Shown here piece after piece: positions 17,219 through 26,433 of a stretch of DNA of 64,000 nt; the first letter of the stretch is position 1; every line of letters begins with the position of its first letter. Below the pieces are notes generated by a model. The model had not been told where the DNA came from and searched no databases. It saw only the letters and a program-made list of their open reading frames with translations. The position numbers and the translations under genes were made by a program. Source of the DNA: Arthrobacter sp. AQ5-05 (lineage in GTDB: Bacteria; Actinomycetota; Actinomycetes; Actinomycetales; Micrococcaceae); assembly GCF_003287975.1 (NCBI RefSeq), contig NZ_QMKQ01000017.1, positions 25,705 to 89,704 on the forward strand, given 5' to 3'.

Positions 17219-18624
17219 GAGTCCTTCCAATTCGTGAAGTCTTCGCGGATACGGGTGATGAAGTCGGCGGCCGAACCCAGGTAGCCGGCCGGGTCCAGCA
17301 GGTCGTCGAGGAACAACTGGTTGTCCATGTCGGAGGGCAGGACCCCCTGCAACAGGGTGCGCAGCGGGGTGCCGGTGCGCAGGGATTCGTGGACCAGTTC
17401 CTGCACGGCCGCCTTCCCGCCGGCCACCAGGGGTGAGGCGACGGTGGAGATTCGCTCGGCGACCAGAAGGTCCCCGGACAGTGCCATGTTCCGGGCCATC
17501 GCCTCGGGGTGCACTCCCAGGCCGGAGGCCAGGACGGCGGCGTGGTGCGCGGCGCCGCCGGCCAGCCGCAGCAGTTCGCGCAGGGAAGCCCATTCGGCGT
17601 GCCAGGCTCCGTCGGGCCGCTCGTCCACGGCCGTGCCGGCGGCGGCGAAGAGGGTTGCAAGATGCGCGGGGGCGGCCAGCGCAGCATTGCGCAGCAGCAC
17701 CGAGTGCACCGGGTTCTGTTTCTGCGGCATGGCCGAGGAGCCGCCCTTGCCGGCCTCGCGGGGTTCGGACAGCTCGCCGATTTCCGGGCGGGAGGCGGTG
17801 AGCACGTCGGCTCCGAAGGTACCGGTTGCCGCGGCGACGGAGGCCAGCGCGGAGCCCAGGGCCAGCACCGGCTGGCGCACGGTGTGCCACGGGGCCACGG
17901 GGGAGGCCAGCCCGAGCTCGGCGGCGAGGTTCGCGCCGAGCTCGGCGGCGCGGGCCGAAAGCTGGTGGTCGGACTTGTAGGGCAGTGCCGCTCCCAGGCG
18001 CTGGTGCAGCGAGGCCAGGGTGCCCACGGCTCCGCCCCATTGCAGGGGCAGTGCGGCAGCTGCGGCGTCGAGCTGGCGCCCGGCCGCGGTGAGGGCGGCG
18101 AGCCAGTTGGCGGCACGCAGCCCGAAGACGGTGGGCAGCGCGTGCTGGGTCAGCGAGCGGGCCACACACAGGGTGGCGGCGTGCTCGTGGGCCAGCGCGG
18201 CCAGGGAGTCTGCGGCGGCGAGCAGGTCGGTGCGCATGGCCGCGATGGAGCGGGACGCAATGAGCATCAGGGCGCTGTCGATAATGTCCTGGCTGGTGGC
18301 GCCGCGGTGCAGGGCCAGTGCCGCGGTGGACGGGGCGCCGGAGACGGCGAGCTGTTCGCGCATCATGCCCAGCAGCGGGATCAACGCGTTGGCGCCGTCG
18401 GGCCCGCGTTGGGCCAGTGCGCCCAGGTCGTAGAGCTCGACCCTGGAGATGGCGGCAACAGCATCGGCGTCCACCTGGCTGCAGAGTCCGGCCTCGGCCT
18501 GGACCCTGGCCCAGGCGGCTTCAACGTCGAGCATGCCCTGGGCGAAGGCGGCATCCGAGGCGGCGGAAGCCACCGGCGTCCCCGCCCAGGCGGGGCTCAG
18601 CAATCCGTAATCGGCCGGGTACAT
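17215..18624 (-). CDS. pcaB: 3-carboxy-cis,cis-muconate cycloisomerase
   Basis: 469 residues of the fumarase/aspartase superfamily. The superfamily signature GSSAMPQKQNP is at about residue 265, the conserved GATSQDI region near 100, and H-x-T-like HALPTVFG at about 165. It cycloisomerises 3-carboxy-cis,cis-muconate to 4-carboxymuconolactone. The ATG at 18624 follows AAGGAG by 11 bases and begins with the family-like YPADYGLLSP. The gap of 186 bases to pcaG is unusually long for this operon and holds a hairpin (TGGGGG with CCCCCA, 18696-18713). Confidence 0.92.
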   Translation of the reverse strand: MYPADYGLLSPAWAGTPVASAASDAAFAQGMLDVEAAWARVQAEAGLCSQVDADAVAAISRVELYDLGALAQRGPDGANALIPLLGMMREQLAVSGAPSTAALALHRGATSQDIIDSALMLIASRSIAAMRTDLLAAADSLAALAHEHAATLCVARSLTQHALPTVFGLRAANWLAALTAAGRQLDAAAAALPLQWGGAVGTLASLHQRLGAALPYKSDHQLSARAAELGANLAAELGLASPVAPWHTVRQPVLALGSALASVAAATGTFGADVLTASRPEIGELSEPREAGKGGSSAMPQKQNPVHSVLLRNAALAAPAHLATLFAAAGTAVDERPDGAWHAEWASLRELLRLAGGAAHHAAVLASGLGVHPEAMARNMALSGDLLVAERISTVASPLVAGGKAAVQELVHESLRTGTPLRTLLQGVLPSDMDNQLFLDDLLDPAGYLGSAADFITRIREDFTNWKDS

Positions 18625-18810
18625 GGTCGGTGCATCTCCTTGGGAGGGGGTGGGGCAAGGTGGCTTCTGCGGTTCCGGGAATGCCCGGGAACCCCTGGGG
18701 GTGGACCCCCCCAAAGCCCCCGCTGCGCCGGACCCCGCATTTCCATCATCCCGGTTCGGGGACGGAACGGCGAGTTCCGCAGCAGGCGGGGGCCACCAGG
18801 GGTGCGCGTG

Positions 18811-19404
18811 TTACGACTCGCGCGGGTAGGAAAGGAACACCGTCTCGTCCTCGCCCTGCAGCGAAAGGTCGAAGCGCAGTGAGCCGTCGGCCTCGCGGGT
18901 GGCGACCAGCGTCCTGCGGCCGGCCTCGTCCAGCGAGGAAAGCAGCGGGTCGGCCGCCAGCGCCTCGGTGTCCTCGGGCAGGTAGATGCGGGTGAACAGC
19001 CGGTTGAGCAGGCCGCGGGCGAAGACCGTGAGCATGATGAACGGTGCCTTGCCAACCTCGGTGGCCCCGGGGTTCAGCGTGGTGAAGGTGTAGTGCCCGA
19101 CGTTGTCCACCGCGGTGCGGCCCCAGCCGGTGAAGGTGTAGCCGTCGCGGACCAGCGAGCCGTCCTTGGAGACCACGTTGCCGTGCTCGTCGGCCTGCCA
19201 GATTTCCAGCAGCGCGTCGGGAATGGGGGTGCCGGCGCCGTCGGTGACGACCCCGTGCAGGCGCACCGCTCCGGGGCGGGCCTGGTTGACCAGCTCGTTG
19301 TCCTTCGCGAAGGGCAGCGCGTAGCCGTAGAACGGGCCGATGGTCTGTCCCGGGGTGGGTGCCAGCTTCAGCGCGGGGGCCGGGGTGTTGGGTGCCTGCG
19401 TCAT
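18811..19404 (-). CDS. pcaG: protocatechuate 3,4-dioxygenase alpha subunit
   Basis: 197 residues, an intradiol dioxygenase-fold protein. TPGQTIGPFYGYALPF and the beta-sandwich core DALLEIWQADEHGN are characteristic of PcaG; as expected for the alpha subunit it contributes structure and substrate pocket and not the full Fe ligand set. The start is one base after the pcaH stop, with GAGGGAG inside the pcaH end as ribosome-binding site. Confidence 0.92.
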   Translation of the reverse strand: MTQAPNTPAPALKLAPTPGQTIGPFYGYALPFAKDNELVNQARPGAVRLHGVVTDGAGTPIPDALLEIWQADEHGNVVSKDGSLVRDGYTFTGWGRTAVDNVGHYTFTTLNPGATEVGKAPFIMLTVFARGLLNRLFTRIYLPEDTEALAADPLLSSLDEAGRRTLVATREADGSLRFDLSLQGEDETVFLSYPRES

Positions 19405-19405
19405 G

Positions 19406-20239
19406 TTAGTGGTCTCCCTCTGTCTCTTCCAGCCAGGTCCGGTTGCTGCCGGTGAGCACGATGTCCCAGTTGTAGCCGGTGGCCCATTCGTGGGAGGTGA
19501 TCGAGTGGTCGTAGGTGGCCACCAAGCGGGCCCGCGCATCAGCGTCGGTGATCGCCTGGTAGATGGGGTCGAGGCTGAACAGCGGGTCGCCCGGGAAGTA
19601 CATCTGGGTGATCATCCGCTGGGTGAAGTCGGTGCCGAAGAGCGAGAAGTGGATGTGCGCCGGGCGCCAGGCGTTGTGGTGGTTCTTCCACGGGTAGGGC
19701 GCCGGCTTGATGGTGGTGAAGGAGTACTCGCCGTTCGGTCCGGTGATCGCACGGCCCACGCCGGTGAAGTTCGGGTCGATCGGGGCCGGGTGCTGGTCGC
19801 GCTTGTGGATGTAGCGTCCGGCGGCGTTGGCCTGCCAGATTTCCACGAGCTGCCCGGCGACCGGGCGGCCGTCGCCGTCGAGCACGCGCCCCTGCACCAC
19901 GATGCGCTCGCCGATCGGCTCGCCGTTGTGCTGGATGGTCAGATCAGATTCCAGGACGTGCACGTCGCGCTCGCCGAAGGCGGGGGAGTACAGCTCGATG
20001 GTCTCCGGATCCGCGTGGTGCAGGTTCTTGGTGGGGTGGCGCAGCAACGAGGAGCGGTAGGGCGCAAAATCGATGCGCGGCTGCGTCTCGGCCTTGGCCC
20101 CGTCAAGGACGGACCGGCGGTAGGCGGCGTGGATGTCGGTGATCTCGGCGGAGATGGCGTCCTGCGAGAGCGTCGTGGCTGCGGGATCCAGCACGTGCGA
20201 ATCGGCGAAGGACTCGGTCGAGGTGGCTTCGGTGCTCAC
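19406..20239 (-). CDS. pcaH: protocatechuate 3,4-dioxygenase beta subunit
   Basis: 277 residues starting at GTG with AAAGGAG six bases upstream. VEIWQANAAGRY, GEYSFTTIKPAPYPWKN and WRPAHIHFSLFG contain the Tyr, Tyr, His, His ligands of the ferric iron in intradiol dioxygenases. With PcaG it cleaves protocatechuate to 3-carboxy-cis,cis-muconate. Directly upstream is pobA, which makes protocatechuate. Confidence 0.93.
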   Translation of the reverse strand: MSTEATSTESFADSHVLDPAATTLSQDAISAEITDIHAAYRRSVLDGAKAETQPRIDFAPYRSSLLRHPTKNLHHADPETIELYSPAFGERDVHVLESDLTIQHNGEPIGERIVVQGRVLDGDGRPVAGQLVEIWQANAAGRYIHKRDQHPAPIDPNFTGVGRAITGPNGEYSFTTIKPAPYPWKNHHNAWRPAHIHFSLFGTDFTQRMITQMYFPGDPLFSLDPIYQAITDADARARLVATYDHSITSHEWATGYNWDIVLTGSNRTWLEETEGDH

Positions 20240-20290
20240 TGCGTGCTCCTTTCGGTGGGGGAATGCGGGAAATGGATGGAGGGAAGAAGG

Positions 20291-21481
20291 CTAGGAGTGG
20301 GGCCAGCCGGTGTAGGACTCGGCCAGGTACTGCTGCCCGTAGCGCGAGGAGGTCACGGTGTCGAGCTCGCCCAGGGCGCGCTTGGCCATGAACGGGTCGG
20401 CGTCCACCGGGGTGTGCAACATCGAGGTCATCCAGTAGGAGAAGTTCTGCGCCTTCCACACGCGCTTCAGCGCCAGGTCGGAGTAGCCGTGCAGCAGCGC
20501 GTCGTTCCGGGTGGCGTAGAAGGAATCCAGCGCCTCGAAGAGCACCTTGACGTCGGCGAAGGCAAGGTTCAGGCCCTTGGCGCCGGTGGGCGGGACGGTG
20601 TGCCCGGCATCCCCGATCAGGAACATCCTGCCGTGGGAGAGCGGTTCGCGGACGAACGAGCGGAACTTCAGCACCGTCTTGTCGAAGATGTTCCCGGTCT
20701 TCAGCGTGAATCCGTCGGGCCCGTCGACGCGGCGCTGCAGCTCGGACCAGATCCGGTCCTCGGACCAGTCGTCGGTGTTCTCGTTCGGGTCGCACTGGAA
20801 GTACATGCGCTGGACGGTTTCGCTTCGCTGGGAGATCAGCGCGAAGCCGTGCGGGGAATTGGCGTAGATGAGTTCCGGGGCGGACTTGGGGGCCTCGGTG
20901 AGGATGCCGAACCAGGCGAAGGGGTACTCGATCTTGAAGTCCTGGGTGCCGGGGACCGCGCGGCGGCAGAAGCTGCGCGAGCCGTCGGCGCCGACCAGGA
21001 TGTCGCAGTGCACCTCGAAGCCGTTGCCGGATTCATCGGTGAAGTGGAACTTCGGGGTCTCGGTTTCCAGGTCGAAGACCGCGGTGACCTCGCAGGAGTA
21101 GCGCACATCCCCGCTGTCGCGCGCCCGGGCCGAGGCAAGGTCGACGAAGACCTCGTTCTGGGCGTAGAGCGTGACGGTGGCATCGACCAGGTCGGTGAAG
21201 TCCAGCGGGTGGGATTCGCCGTTGAAGCGCAGGTCGATCCCCGCATGCTCGTCCCCGTGGGTGAGCACCCGCCCGTCGACCCCGGTGTCGGTGAGCATCT
21301 TGACCGAGCCCGACTCCAGGATGCCGGCGCGGTGGGTGTTGCGGATGGTCTCGTGGTCACGGGATTCCACGACGATGTTCTCGATGCCGGTCTTGGCCAG
21401 AAGGTGCGCGAGCATCAGGCCGGCGGGGCCACCGCCGACGATGCCGACCTGGGTCTTGAGGATGGTGCGCTCTGTGGCCAT
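20291..21481 (-). CDS. pobA: 4-hydroxybenzoate 3-monooxygenase
   Basis: 396 residues, a class A flavoprotein monooxygenase of PobA length. VGIVGGGPAGLM is the FAD Rossmann loop, CDILVGADGSRS the DG motif and FLIGDAGHTVPPTGAKGLN the GD motif. PobA hydroxylates 4-hydroxybenzoate to protocatechuate using NAD(P)H and O2. The ATG at 21481 matches the family N-terminus; AAAGGA is 12 bases upstream. It heads the pob-pca operon; no regulator gene is adjacent. Confidence 0.92.
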   Translation of the reverse strand: MATERTILKTQVGIVGGGPAGLMLAHLLAKTGIENIVVESRDHETIRNTHRAGILESGSVKMLTDTGVDGRVLTHGDEHAGIDLRFNGESHPLDFTDLVDATVTLYAQNEVFVDLASARARDSGDVRYSCEVTAVFDLETETPKFHFTDESGNGFEVHCDILVGADGSRSFCRRAVPGTQDFKIEYPFAWFGILTEAPKSAPELIYANSPHGFALISQRSETVQRMYFQCDPNENTDDWSEDRIWSELQRRVDGPDGFTLKTGNIFDKTVLKFRSFVREPLSHGRMFLIGDAGHTVPPTGAKGLNLAFADVKVLFEALDSFYATRNDALLHGYSDLALKRVWKAQNFSYWMTSMLHTPVDADPFMAKRALGELDTVTSSRYGQQYLAESYTGWPHS

Positions 21482-21627
21482 GGGGCGATCGAGTCCTTTG
21501 GTGCGTCGGTGGCGTTTTCCCTGCCGGCGGCCGTGCGTCGTCGCGCGGGCAACCTGGGGGAAGCCGAATGAATGTGATCCGTCTGCAAACAGTCTGTGGG
21601 CGTCGGCACACAAAACACATGCCTCAT

Positions 21628-21640
21628 CTCATTGAATGAG
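21628..21640. promoter_or_regulatory. small perfect dyad upstream of pobA
   Basis: CTCATTGAATGAG, a perfect 6-bp inverted repeat around G, about 150 bases before the pobA start, in the only sizeable non-coding gap ahead of the pob-pca operon. A candidate operator; its regulator is unknown. Confidence 0.35.
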
Positions 21641-21722
21641 AATATGTTGGTCGAATGCGGCGAGGTTACGCGGCTCCCGGGACCTGCATGCTGACAACCG
21701 GTTGCACGAAACGCTTGGACGC

Positions 21723-22769
21723 TCAGCTGGCATAGATGGTGACGGCGGTGGCCTTGAGCACGAAGTAGGCCCGCATCCCGGGAACCAGCCCGAGGTCGGC
21801 CAGCGCGCCCGGGGTGATGTCGGCGGCCAGGTCGCCGGCCCGCACGCGGATCGCATCCCCGTGGGGTTCCAGATCGGTGATGGTGGCCGCCAGCAGGTTC
21901 CGCGGGCTGCCGTGCGGCGGATCCAGGTACACCGAGATCGCGGAGGGGCGGAAGGCCGCCGCCGCCGGGTCCCCCGGCGACAGCTTCCCCTCCGAAATGC
22001 CGCTGACGTGCCCGTAGCGGGTCTCGATCCCCTCGGCGCGGGCCGTGCCGGTGAGCAGATTCAGCCCGGAGAGCCCGGCGGCAAAGCGGGAACGCGGCCT
22101 GTTGAGCACCTCGCGGGTGGCCCCGGCCTCGGTGATGCGCCCACCCTCCATGACGACGACCGAATCGGCGAGCATCAGCGCATCGAGCACGTCGTGGGTG
22201 ATGATGATGGCGCTGCGGCCGGCCAGCACGTGCTTCAACAGCCGGCGCATCAGGGGGGCGGCGTGGATGTCCAGCGCGGCCATGGGCTCATCGAGCAGCA
22301 GCAGGTCCGGAGCGGCAGCCAGCGCCCGGGCCACGGCCACCCGCTGCGCCTGGCCCCCGGACAGCTCGCCGGGACGCCGGGATTCCAGCGCCCCGGTGTC
22401 GGTCGAGGCAAGCCACTGGCGCGCCACGCTCCTGGCCTCGGCCGCGGGGGTGCCGGTGCTGCGCGGACCGAAGGCCACATTCTCCAGCACACTCAAGTGC
22501 GGAAAGAGCAGGGGCTCCTGCGCCAGCAGCACGGTGCCCCGGGCATGCGGAGCAACCCAGGAGGGCTTGGTGGAATCGAGGTCGAAGAGCGTGCGCTCGC
22601 CGATCCTCGCGCTGCCCGAGTCCGGGCGCAGCAGCCCGGCAATGATGGACAGCAACGTGGATTTGCCCGCCCCGTTGGGACCCAGCAGCGCCAGGGTCTG
22701 GCCCGGGGCAAGCTCCAGGGCAACCTCGAAGTTCCGGGATTCCAGCGTGGCCTCGAACCTGAACCCCAT
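21723..22769 (-). CDS. modC: molybdate ABC transporter ATP-binding protein
   Basis: 348 residues. Walker A LLGPNGAGKSTL, signature LSGGQAQRVAVARAL and Walker B LLLLDEPMAALD, H-loop IIITHDVLDA. The C-terminal part (about 255-345, from PGDPAAAAFRPSAISVYL) is a TOBE/Mop-like domain as in ModC. It energises molybdate import. The start is adjacent to the modB stop, and modA, modB and modC are consecutive. Confidence 0.88.
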   Translation of the reverse strand: MGFRFEATLESRNFEVALELAPGQTLALLGPNGAGKSTLLSIIAGLLRPDSGSARIGERTLFDLDSTKPSWVAPHARGTVLLAQEPLLFPHLSVLENVAFGPRSTGTPAAEARSVARQWLASTDTGALESRRPGELSGGQAQRVAVARALAAAPDLLLLDEPMAALDIHAAPLMRRLLKHVLAGRSAIIITHDVLDALMLADSVVVMEGGRITEAGATREVLNRPRSRFAAGLSGLNLLTGTARAEGIETRYGHVSGISEGKLSPGDPAAAAFRPSAISVYLDPPHGSPRNLLAATITDLEPHGDAIRVRAGDLAADITPGALADLGLVPGMRAYFVLKATAVTIYAS

Positions 22770-23588
22770 CTAGCCCGCCCCCGCCATGGCCTGTCGCCCG
22801 CGCGGCGCACGGTAGGACAGGGCCACGACGATGACGGCCACCGCAACCAACACCAGGGACAGTGCCACCGCGGCGTCCGCGTCGGTCTCGCGCTGCAGGT
22901 AGATCTCCAGCGGCAGGGTCCGGGTGACGCCCTGCAGGGAGCCGGCGAAGGTGAGGGTCGCCCCAAATTCCCCGAGGCTGCGGGCAAAGGAGAGCACCGC
23001 TCCGGAGGCCAGTCCGGGAAGCACCAGCGGCAGGGTCACGCGGCGCAGCACCGTGGTGGGCCTCGCGCCCAGCGTTGCCGCGACCGCCTCGTACCTTCCG
23101 CCCGCGGTGCGCAGCGCGCCCTCGAGGCTGACCACCAGGAAGGGGAGGGCGACGAAGGTCTGGGCCAGGATGACCGCGGTGGTGGAAAATGCGATCTGGA
23201 TCCCGGCCAGCTCCAGCGACCGGCCCAGCAGGCCCTGGCGTCCGAAGGTGTAGAGCAACGCGATGCCGCCGACCACCGGCGGCAGCACCAGGGGCAGCAG
23301 CACGAAGGCGCGCAGCACCCGCTGGCCCGGGAAATCGCCGCGGGCCAGCACCAGCGCCAGCGGAATGCCCAGCAGGATGCACAGCGCGGTGCTGGCCGCC
23401 GAGGTGCGCAGTGACAGGCCCAGCGCGGTCAGCGAGGATTCGGAGGTGATCAGCGGGATGAACTGCGCCCAGTTGATCTTCACGGCCATGGCAACCAGCG
23501 GAAGCATGACAAAGAGCGCGCCCACGGCCGCGAACGCATAGATCCACGGGGGAACCGCGGTGTATCCGGTGCCGCTTCGACGACGCAT
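22770..23588 (-). CDS. modB: molybdate ABC transporter permease
   Basis: 272 residues with about 6 membrane segments. The EAA loop for ATPase docking appears as [21 protein letters not shown], and the N-terminal region [19 protein letters not shown] is the first membrane segment. It forms the ModB channel. Start at 23588 is inferred from position just after the modA stop, though the ribosome-binding site is weak. Confidence 0.88.
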   Translation of the reverse strand: MRRRSGTGYTAVPPWIYAFAAVGALFVMLPLVAMAVKINWAQFIPLITSESSLTALGLSLRTSAASTALCILLGIPLALVLARGDFPGQRVLRAFVLLPLVLPPVVGGIALLYTFGRQGLLGRSLELAGIQIAFSTTAVILAQTFVALPFLVVSLEGALRTAGGRYEAVAATLGARPTTVLRRVTLPLVLPGLASGAVLSFARSLGEFGATLTFAGSLQGVTRTLPLEIYLQRETDADAAVALSLVLVAVAVIVVALSYRAPRGRQAMAGAG

Positions 23589-23592
23589 CCCG

Positions 23593-24396
23593 CTAGCCCT
23601 GCGGGTTTCCGAAGCCGGCGGCGGCCAGGACCTTGCGGCCCTCGGGCTCGAGGGCCGAGGCGATGAAGGCATCCGCGAGTTCCTTGTTCTGGCTGGTGGC
23701 CACGGTGGCGATCGGGTAGGTGTTCACCGCGGCGGAAGACTCGGGGAACTCGATGCCCTTGACCTTGTCCCCGGCAGCCAAGACATCGGTGACGTAGACC
23801 AACCCCGCGTCGGCCTCGCCACTGGTCACCTTGCCCAATACGTCGGTGACGGAGGATTCCTCGCTGACCGGGGCGAGCATCACTCCGGCGGATTCCTCGA
23901 CGGTCTCGGTCGCGGCCCCGCACGGGACCTGGGGTGCGCAGATGACCAGCTTGAGGCCGGGTTTGGCCAAATCGGCAAGGGACGCGATCGAAGTGGGGTT
24001 GGACGGGGGAACCGCGATTTGAAGGGTGTTGGTGGCGAAATCGACGGGCGTGCCGGCAACCAGGCCGGCGTCCTGCAGCTTGGACATGTTCTTGGTGTCG
24101 GCCGAGGCAAAGACATCGGCTGGGGCGCCGGCAGTGATCTGGGTGAGCAGGTCCGAGGAGCCGGCGAAACTCAGGTGGACGGTGGTGCCGGGGTGGCCGG
24201 CCTCGAAGTTGTCGGCCAGCTGCGTGAACGTGGATTTCAAGGAGGCCGCGGCAAACACCGTGATGCTTCCGGTGGGCCCGGTGTCGGGGGGATTGGACGA
24301 GGCGTCGCTTGCGGTGCCCGCGGAGCATCCGGCAAGCGAAGTGATGAGCGCCCCGGCCATGACGAGTGTGGCCATGCTTTTGCCCGGGAAACTCAT
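23593..24396 (-). CDS. modA: molybdate-binding lipoprotein
   Basis: 267 residues. A lipoprotein signal ends in the lipobox LAGC (Cys24). [31 protein letters not shown], and [15 protein letters not shown] are the ModA substrate-binding motifs. It is the extracytoplasmic molybdate receptor tethered to the membrane. The start overlaps the regulator stop by ATGA (24393-24396). Confidence 0.9.
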   Translation of the reverse strand: MSFPGKSMATLVMAGALITSLAGCSAGTASDASSNPPDTGPTGSITVFAAASLKSTFTQLADNFEAGHPGTTVHLSFAGSSDLLTQITAGAPADVFASADTKNMSKLQDAGLVAGTPVDFATNTLQIAVPPSNPTSIASLADLAKPGLKLVICAPQVPCGAATETVEESAGVMLAPVSEESSVTDVLGKVTSGEADAGLVYVTDVLAAGDKVKGIEFPESSAAVNTYPIATVATSQNKELADAFIASALEPEGRKVLAAAGFGNPQG

Positions 24397-24803
24397 GTCG
24401 CGGTCTTTCCCTGCGGGGATTCGATGATGACGGTGGTCGCCTTGACCACGGCGGTCGCGATGGACCCCGGCTTGAGATCCAGTTCCCGTGCGGCCTCGCT
24501 GCTCATCAGGGAGACCACGCGGAAGGGACCGCATTGCAGCTCGACCTGTGCCATCACGGTGTCCATGGTGATGGCGGTGACCAGCCCGACGAATCGGTTG
24601 CGTGCGGAGGAACCGATCTGCGAGGGGTCATCCGGCAGGTGGGCCTGGTTCCGGGCGAGGTGGGCCAGCTCGAGCCCGTCGACGGCCAGCCGGCCCGAGG
24701 CGTCCTTGTGCGGGGTGAGGTTTCCGTTCTCGGTCCAGCGGCGAATGGTGTCGTCGCTGACCCCGAGAAAACGGGCTGCTTCGGAGACGCGAATTTTCGG
24801 CAT
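24393..24803 (-). CDS. Mop-domain HTH regulator of the mod operon
   Basis: 136 residues. An excisionase/MerR-type helix-turn-helix (PKIRVSEAARFLGVSDDTIR, residues 2-21) precedes a single Mop/TOBE molybdate-binding domain (about 66-128, RNRFVGLVTAI and VSLMSSEAARELDLKPG). This architecture suggests a molybdate-sensing repressor or activator of the modABC genes, with which it overlaps by four bases. It is not the classical ModE HTH. Start at 24803 fits the HTH; an upstream ATG at 24833 would add ten unconserved residues. Confidence 0.78.
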   Translation of the reverse strand: MPKIRVSEAARFLGVSDDTIRRWTENGNLTPHKDASGRLAVDGLELAHLARNQAHLPDDPSQIGSSARNRFVGLVTAITMDTVMAQVELQCGPFRVVSLMSSEAARELDLKPGSIATAVVKATTVIIESPQGKTAT

Positions 24804-24813
24804 GTTCCCATGG

Positions 24814-24832
24814 TGCCTCATTTGCGGAGGCA
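24814..24832. promoter_or_regulatory. dyad in mod operon leader
   Basis: TGCCTC-N7-GAGGCA, a perfect 6-bp inverted repeat 10 bases upstream of the Mop-domain regulator start. Its position suits autoregulation by that protein; inferred. Confidence 0.4.
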
Positions 24833-24891
24833 ATGGGGTCTATAGCGCGCAAATCGGGAAAAATACCCGCTTGTCAGGCGCCTCGTCGCGG

Positions 24892-25359
24892 TCAGTCGCG
24901 AAACGCGATCCGCGAGAGCAGGTCGCGCAGGGTCTCTTGTTCCGCCTTGCTCAGCTTCGCCATGGCCACGGCCTCGCCCTCGGCGGTGGCTTCGCGCGCC
25001 TTGGTGTACAGCTGCTCGCCGGATTTCGTGCCGGTGATGACCTTGGAGCGGCGGTCGTTGGGGTCGGCGGTTCGTTCCACCAGGCCCCGCCCTTCCAGCT
25101 GGTCGACCAGCGGCACGATCTGGCTCGGATCCAGTGAGAGGAATTCGGCCAGTTCCCGCTGCGTGGGTGCCAGTCCGCTGCAGGCCAGCGAGAGCACCGA
25201 GTAGGAGCGGACCTTGAGGTCAAGCGGCTCGAGGAGCATGTTGGCGCGTGCCGATCCCAATGAGCGGGTGCGGGCGGTGAGGAACTCGATTTCGCCCGCC
25301 AGTTCGCTGGACAGGAGTCGGTCAATGGTGTTCATGGTGGTGCCCGGCCTGGTTGCCAT
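24892..25359 (-). CDS. MarR-family transcriptional regulator
   Basis: 155 residues. The winged HTH is LAPTQRELAEFLSLDPSQIV with PLVDQLEGRGLVERTADPND and the DRR wing. ATG at 25359 has GAGGGG seven bases before it; an internal ATG at 25335 is an alternative. It is divergent from the SDR-amidohydrolase-acyl-CoA dehydrogenase-MaoC operon, with two interlocked dyads in the shared promoter. CouR and FerR/FerC regulators of hydroxycinnamate catabolism are MarR proteins that sense aroyl-CoA thioesters, so the same role is proposed here. This is inference from context. Confidence 0.82.
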   Translation of the reverse strand: MATRPGTTMNTIDRLLSSELAGEIEFLTARTRSLGSARANMLLEPLDLKVRSYSVLSLACSGLAPTQRELAEFLSLDPSQIVPLVDQLEGRGLVERTADPNDRRSKVITGTKSGEQLYTKAREATAEGEAVAMAKLSKAEQETLRDLLSRIAFRD

Positions 25360-25376
25360 GGTGCTGCCCCTCGAGA

Positions 25377-25419
25377 TTGATAAGAAACTTAATCGTTGAC
25401 TTTATCAAGAGTTTAAGTT
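25377..25419. promoter_or_regulatory. two interlocked dyads, probable MarR operators
   Basis: TTGATAA (25377-25383) mirrors TTATCAA (25402-25408), and AACTTAA (25386-25392) mirrors TTAAGTT (25413-25419). The pairs interleave with equal spacing. A TTGACT element (25396-25401), a plausible -35 for the rightward operon, lies inside. Binding of the divergent MarR regulator would block both promoters. Confidence 0.55.
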
Positions 25420-25487
25420 GTTATGTATATAGCAAGGTTCCCACGACAGGGTCGGCGGGGGCAATAACCACCCTTGAAGGAGCAGAC

Positions 25488-26414
25488 GTGTCACTGGCTG
25501 GAAAAGTTGCAATCGTTACCGGCAGCGGCCGCGGACTTGGCCTGAGCTACGCGCAGGAACTGGCCCGCCAGGGTGCCGCAGTGGTCATCAACGACGTGGA
25601 TGCCGAGGTGGCGGCAGAAGCCGTCACCTCGATCACCGCGGCGGGCGGGAAGGCCGTGGCGGTCGTGGCCCCTGTCGGGTCCGCCGAAACCGCCAAGGCG
25701 CTGGTTGCCTCCGCCGTGGAAAACTTCGGGCGCCTGGACATCCTGGTCACCAACGCGGGCGTGCTGCGCGACAAGTCGATCCTGAAGATGACCGACGAGG
25801 ACTTCGACCTGGTCATCAACGTGCACCTGCGCGGCACCTTCACCTGCGTCCGCGAGGCCTACGGGTACTTCAAGGAAAACAACATCGCCGGTCGCATCAT
25901 CACCATCGGTTCGCCCACCGGCCAACGGGGAAACTTCGGCCAGACCAACTACGCCGCTGCCAAGGCCGGCATCGTGGGCATGGTGCGCACCTGGGCAATG
26001 GAAATGAAGCGCGCCGGCGTCACGGTCAACGCCGTCATCCCGGTGGCCGCCACCGCCATGACCAAGACCGTTCCGTTCTTCGCCAAGGCCATCGAGGCCG
26101 ACGAGCGCGGCGAGGCCATGCCCGACTTCTTCCGCAAGGAACTGGGCTTCGGCACCGCCGACGACGTCGCCGGACTCATCGCCTTCCTCGCCTCCGATGA
26201 GGCAGGCAACATCACCGGCCAGGCCATCGGCGCCGGCGGGGACCGCCTCCAGCTGTGGAGCCACCCGGAAGCCATCGCCTCGGAATTCAACGACGGCGGC
26301 TGGGACTACGCCACCTTGCTCGAACGCTTCCCGTTCTCCGGCAACCTGCAGTCGGTCGGCGAGAAGTTTCCGGAGCTGCCCGCCGAACTGCAGCCCGAAC
26401 CGGCAGCCAAGTAG
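25488..26414 (+). CDS. SDR-family 3-hydroxyacyl-CoA dehydrogenase-like protein
   Basis: 308 residues. Start is GTG at 25488 with GAAGGAG five bases upstream; the frame is open earlier but lacks any signal. IVTGSGRGLGLSYAQ binds NAD(P), TNAGVLRDKSI and NYAAAKAG (catalytic Tyr and Lys) are present, and ITIGSPTG carries the Ser. The extended C-terminus (LWSHPEAIASEFNDGGW) is like the dehydrogenase domain of multifunctional beta-oxidation proteins. In context it would oxidise a 3-aryl-3-hydroxypropionyl-CoA to the 3-keto form. First gene of a MarR-controlled operon. Confidence 0.8.
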   Translation: MSLAGKVAIVTGSGRGLGLSYAQELARQGAAVVINDVDAEVAAEAVTSITAAGGKAVAVVAPVGSAETAKALVASAVENFGRLDILVTNAGVLRDKSILKMTDEDFDLVINVHLRGTFTCVREAYGYFKENNIAGRIITIGSPTGQRGNFGQTNYAAAKAGIVGMVRTWAMEMKRAGVTVNAVIPVAATAMTKTVPFFAKAIEADERGEAMPDFFRKELGFGTADDVAGLIAFLASDEAGNITGQAIGAGGDRLQLWSHPEAIASEFNDGGWDYATLLERFPFSGNLQSVGEKFPELPAELQPEPAAK

Positions 26415-26433
26415 CAGGGGACCAGTGCGCGCA

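Noticed and set aside
17993..18169. Extension of the pcaD frame upstream through pcaB
   Set aside because: Residues before 17218 show no alpha/beta-hydrolase features and the start overlaps the pcaB stop in the usual ATGA way.
19340..21571. A 743-codon open frame on the plus strand over pcaH and pobA
   Set aside because: High-GC third-position bias opens the antisense frame; the minus strand has complete, recognisable pcaH and pobA with ribosome-binding sites.
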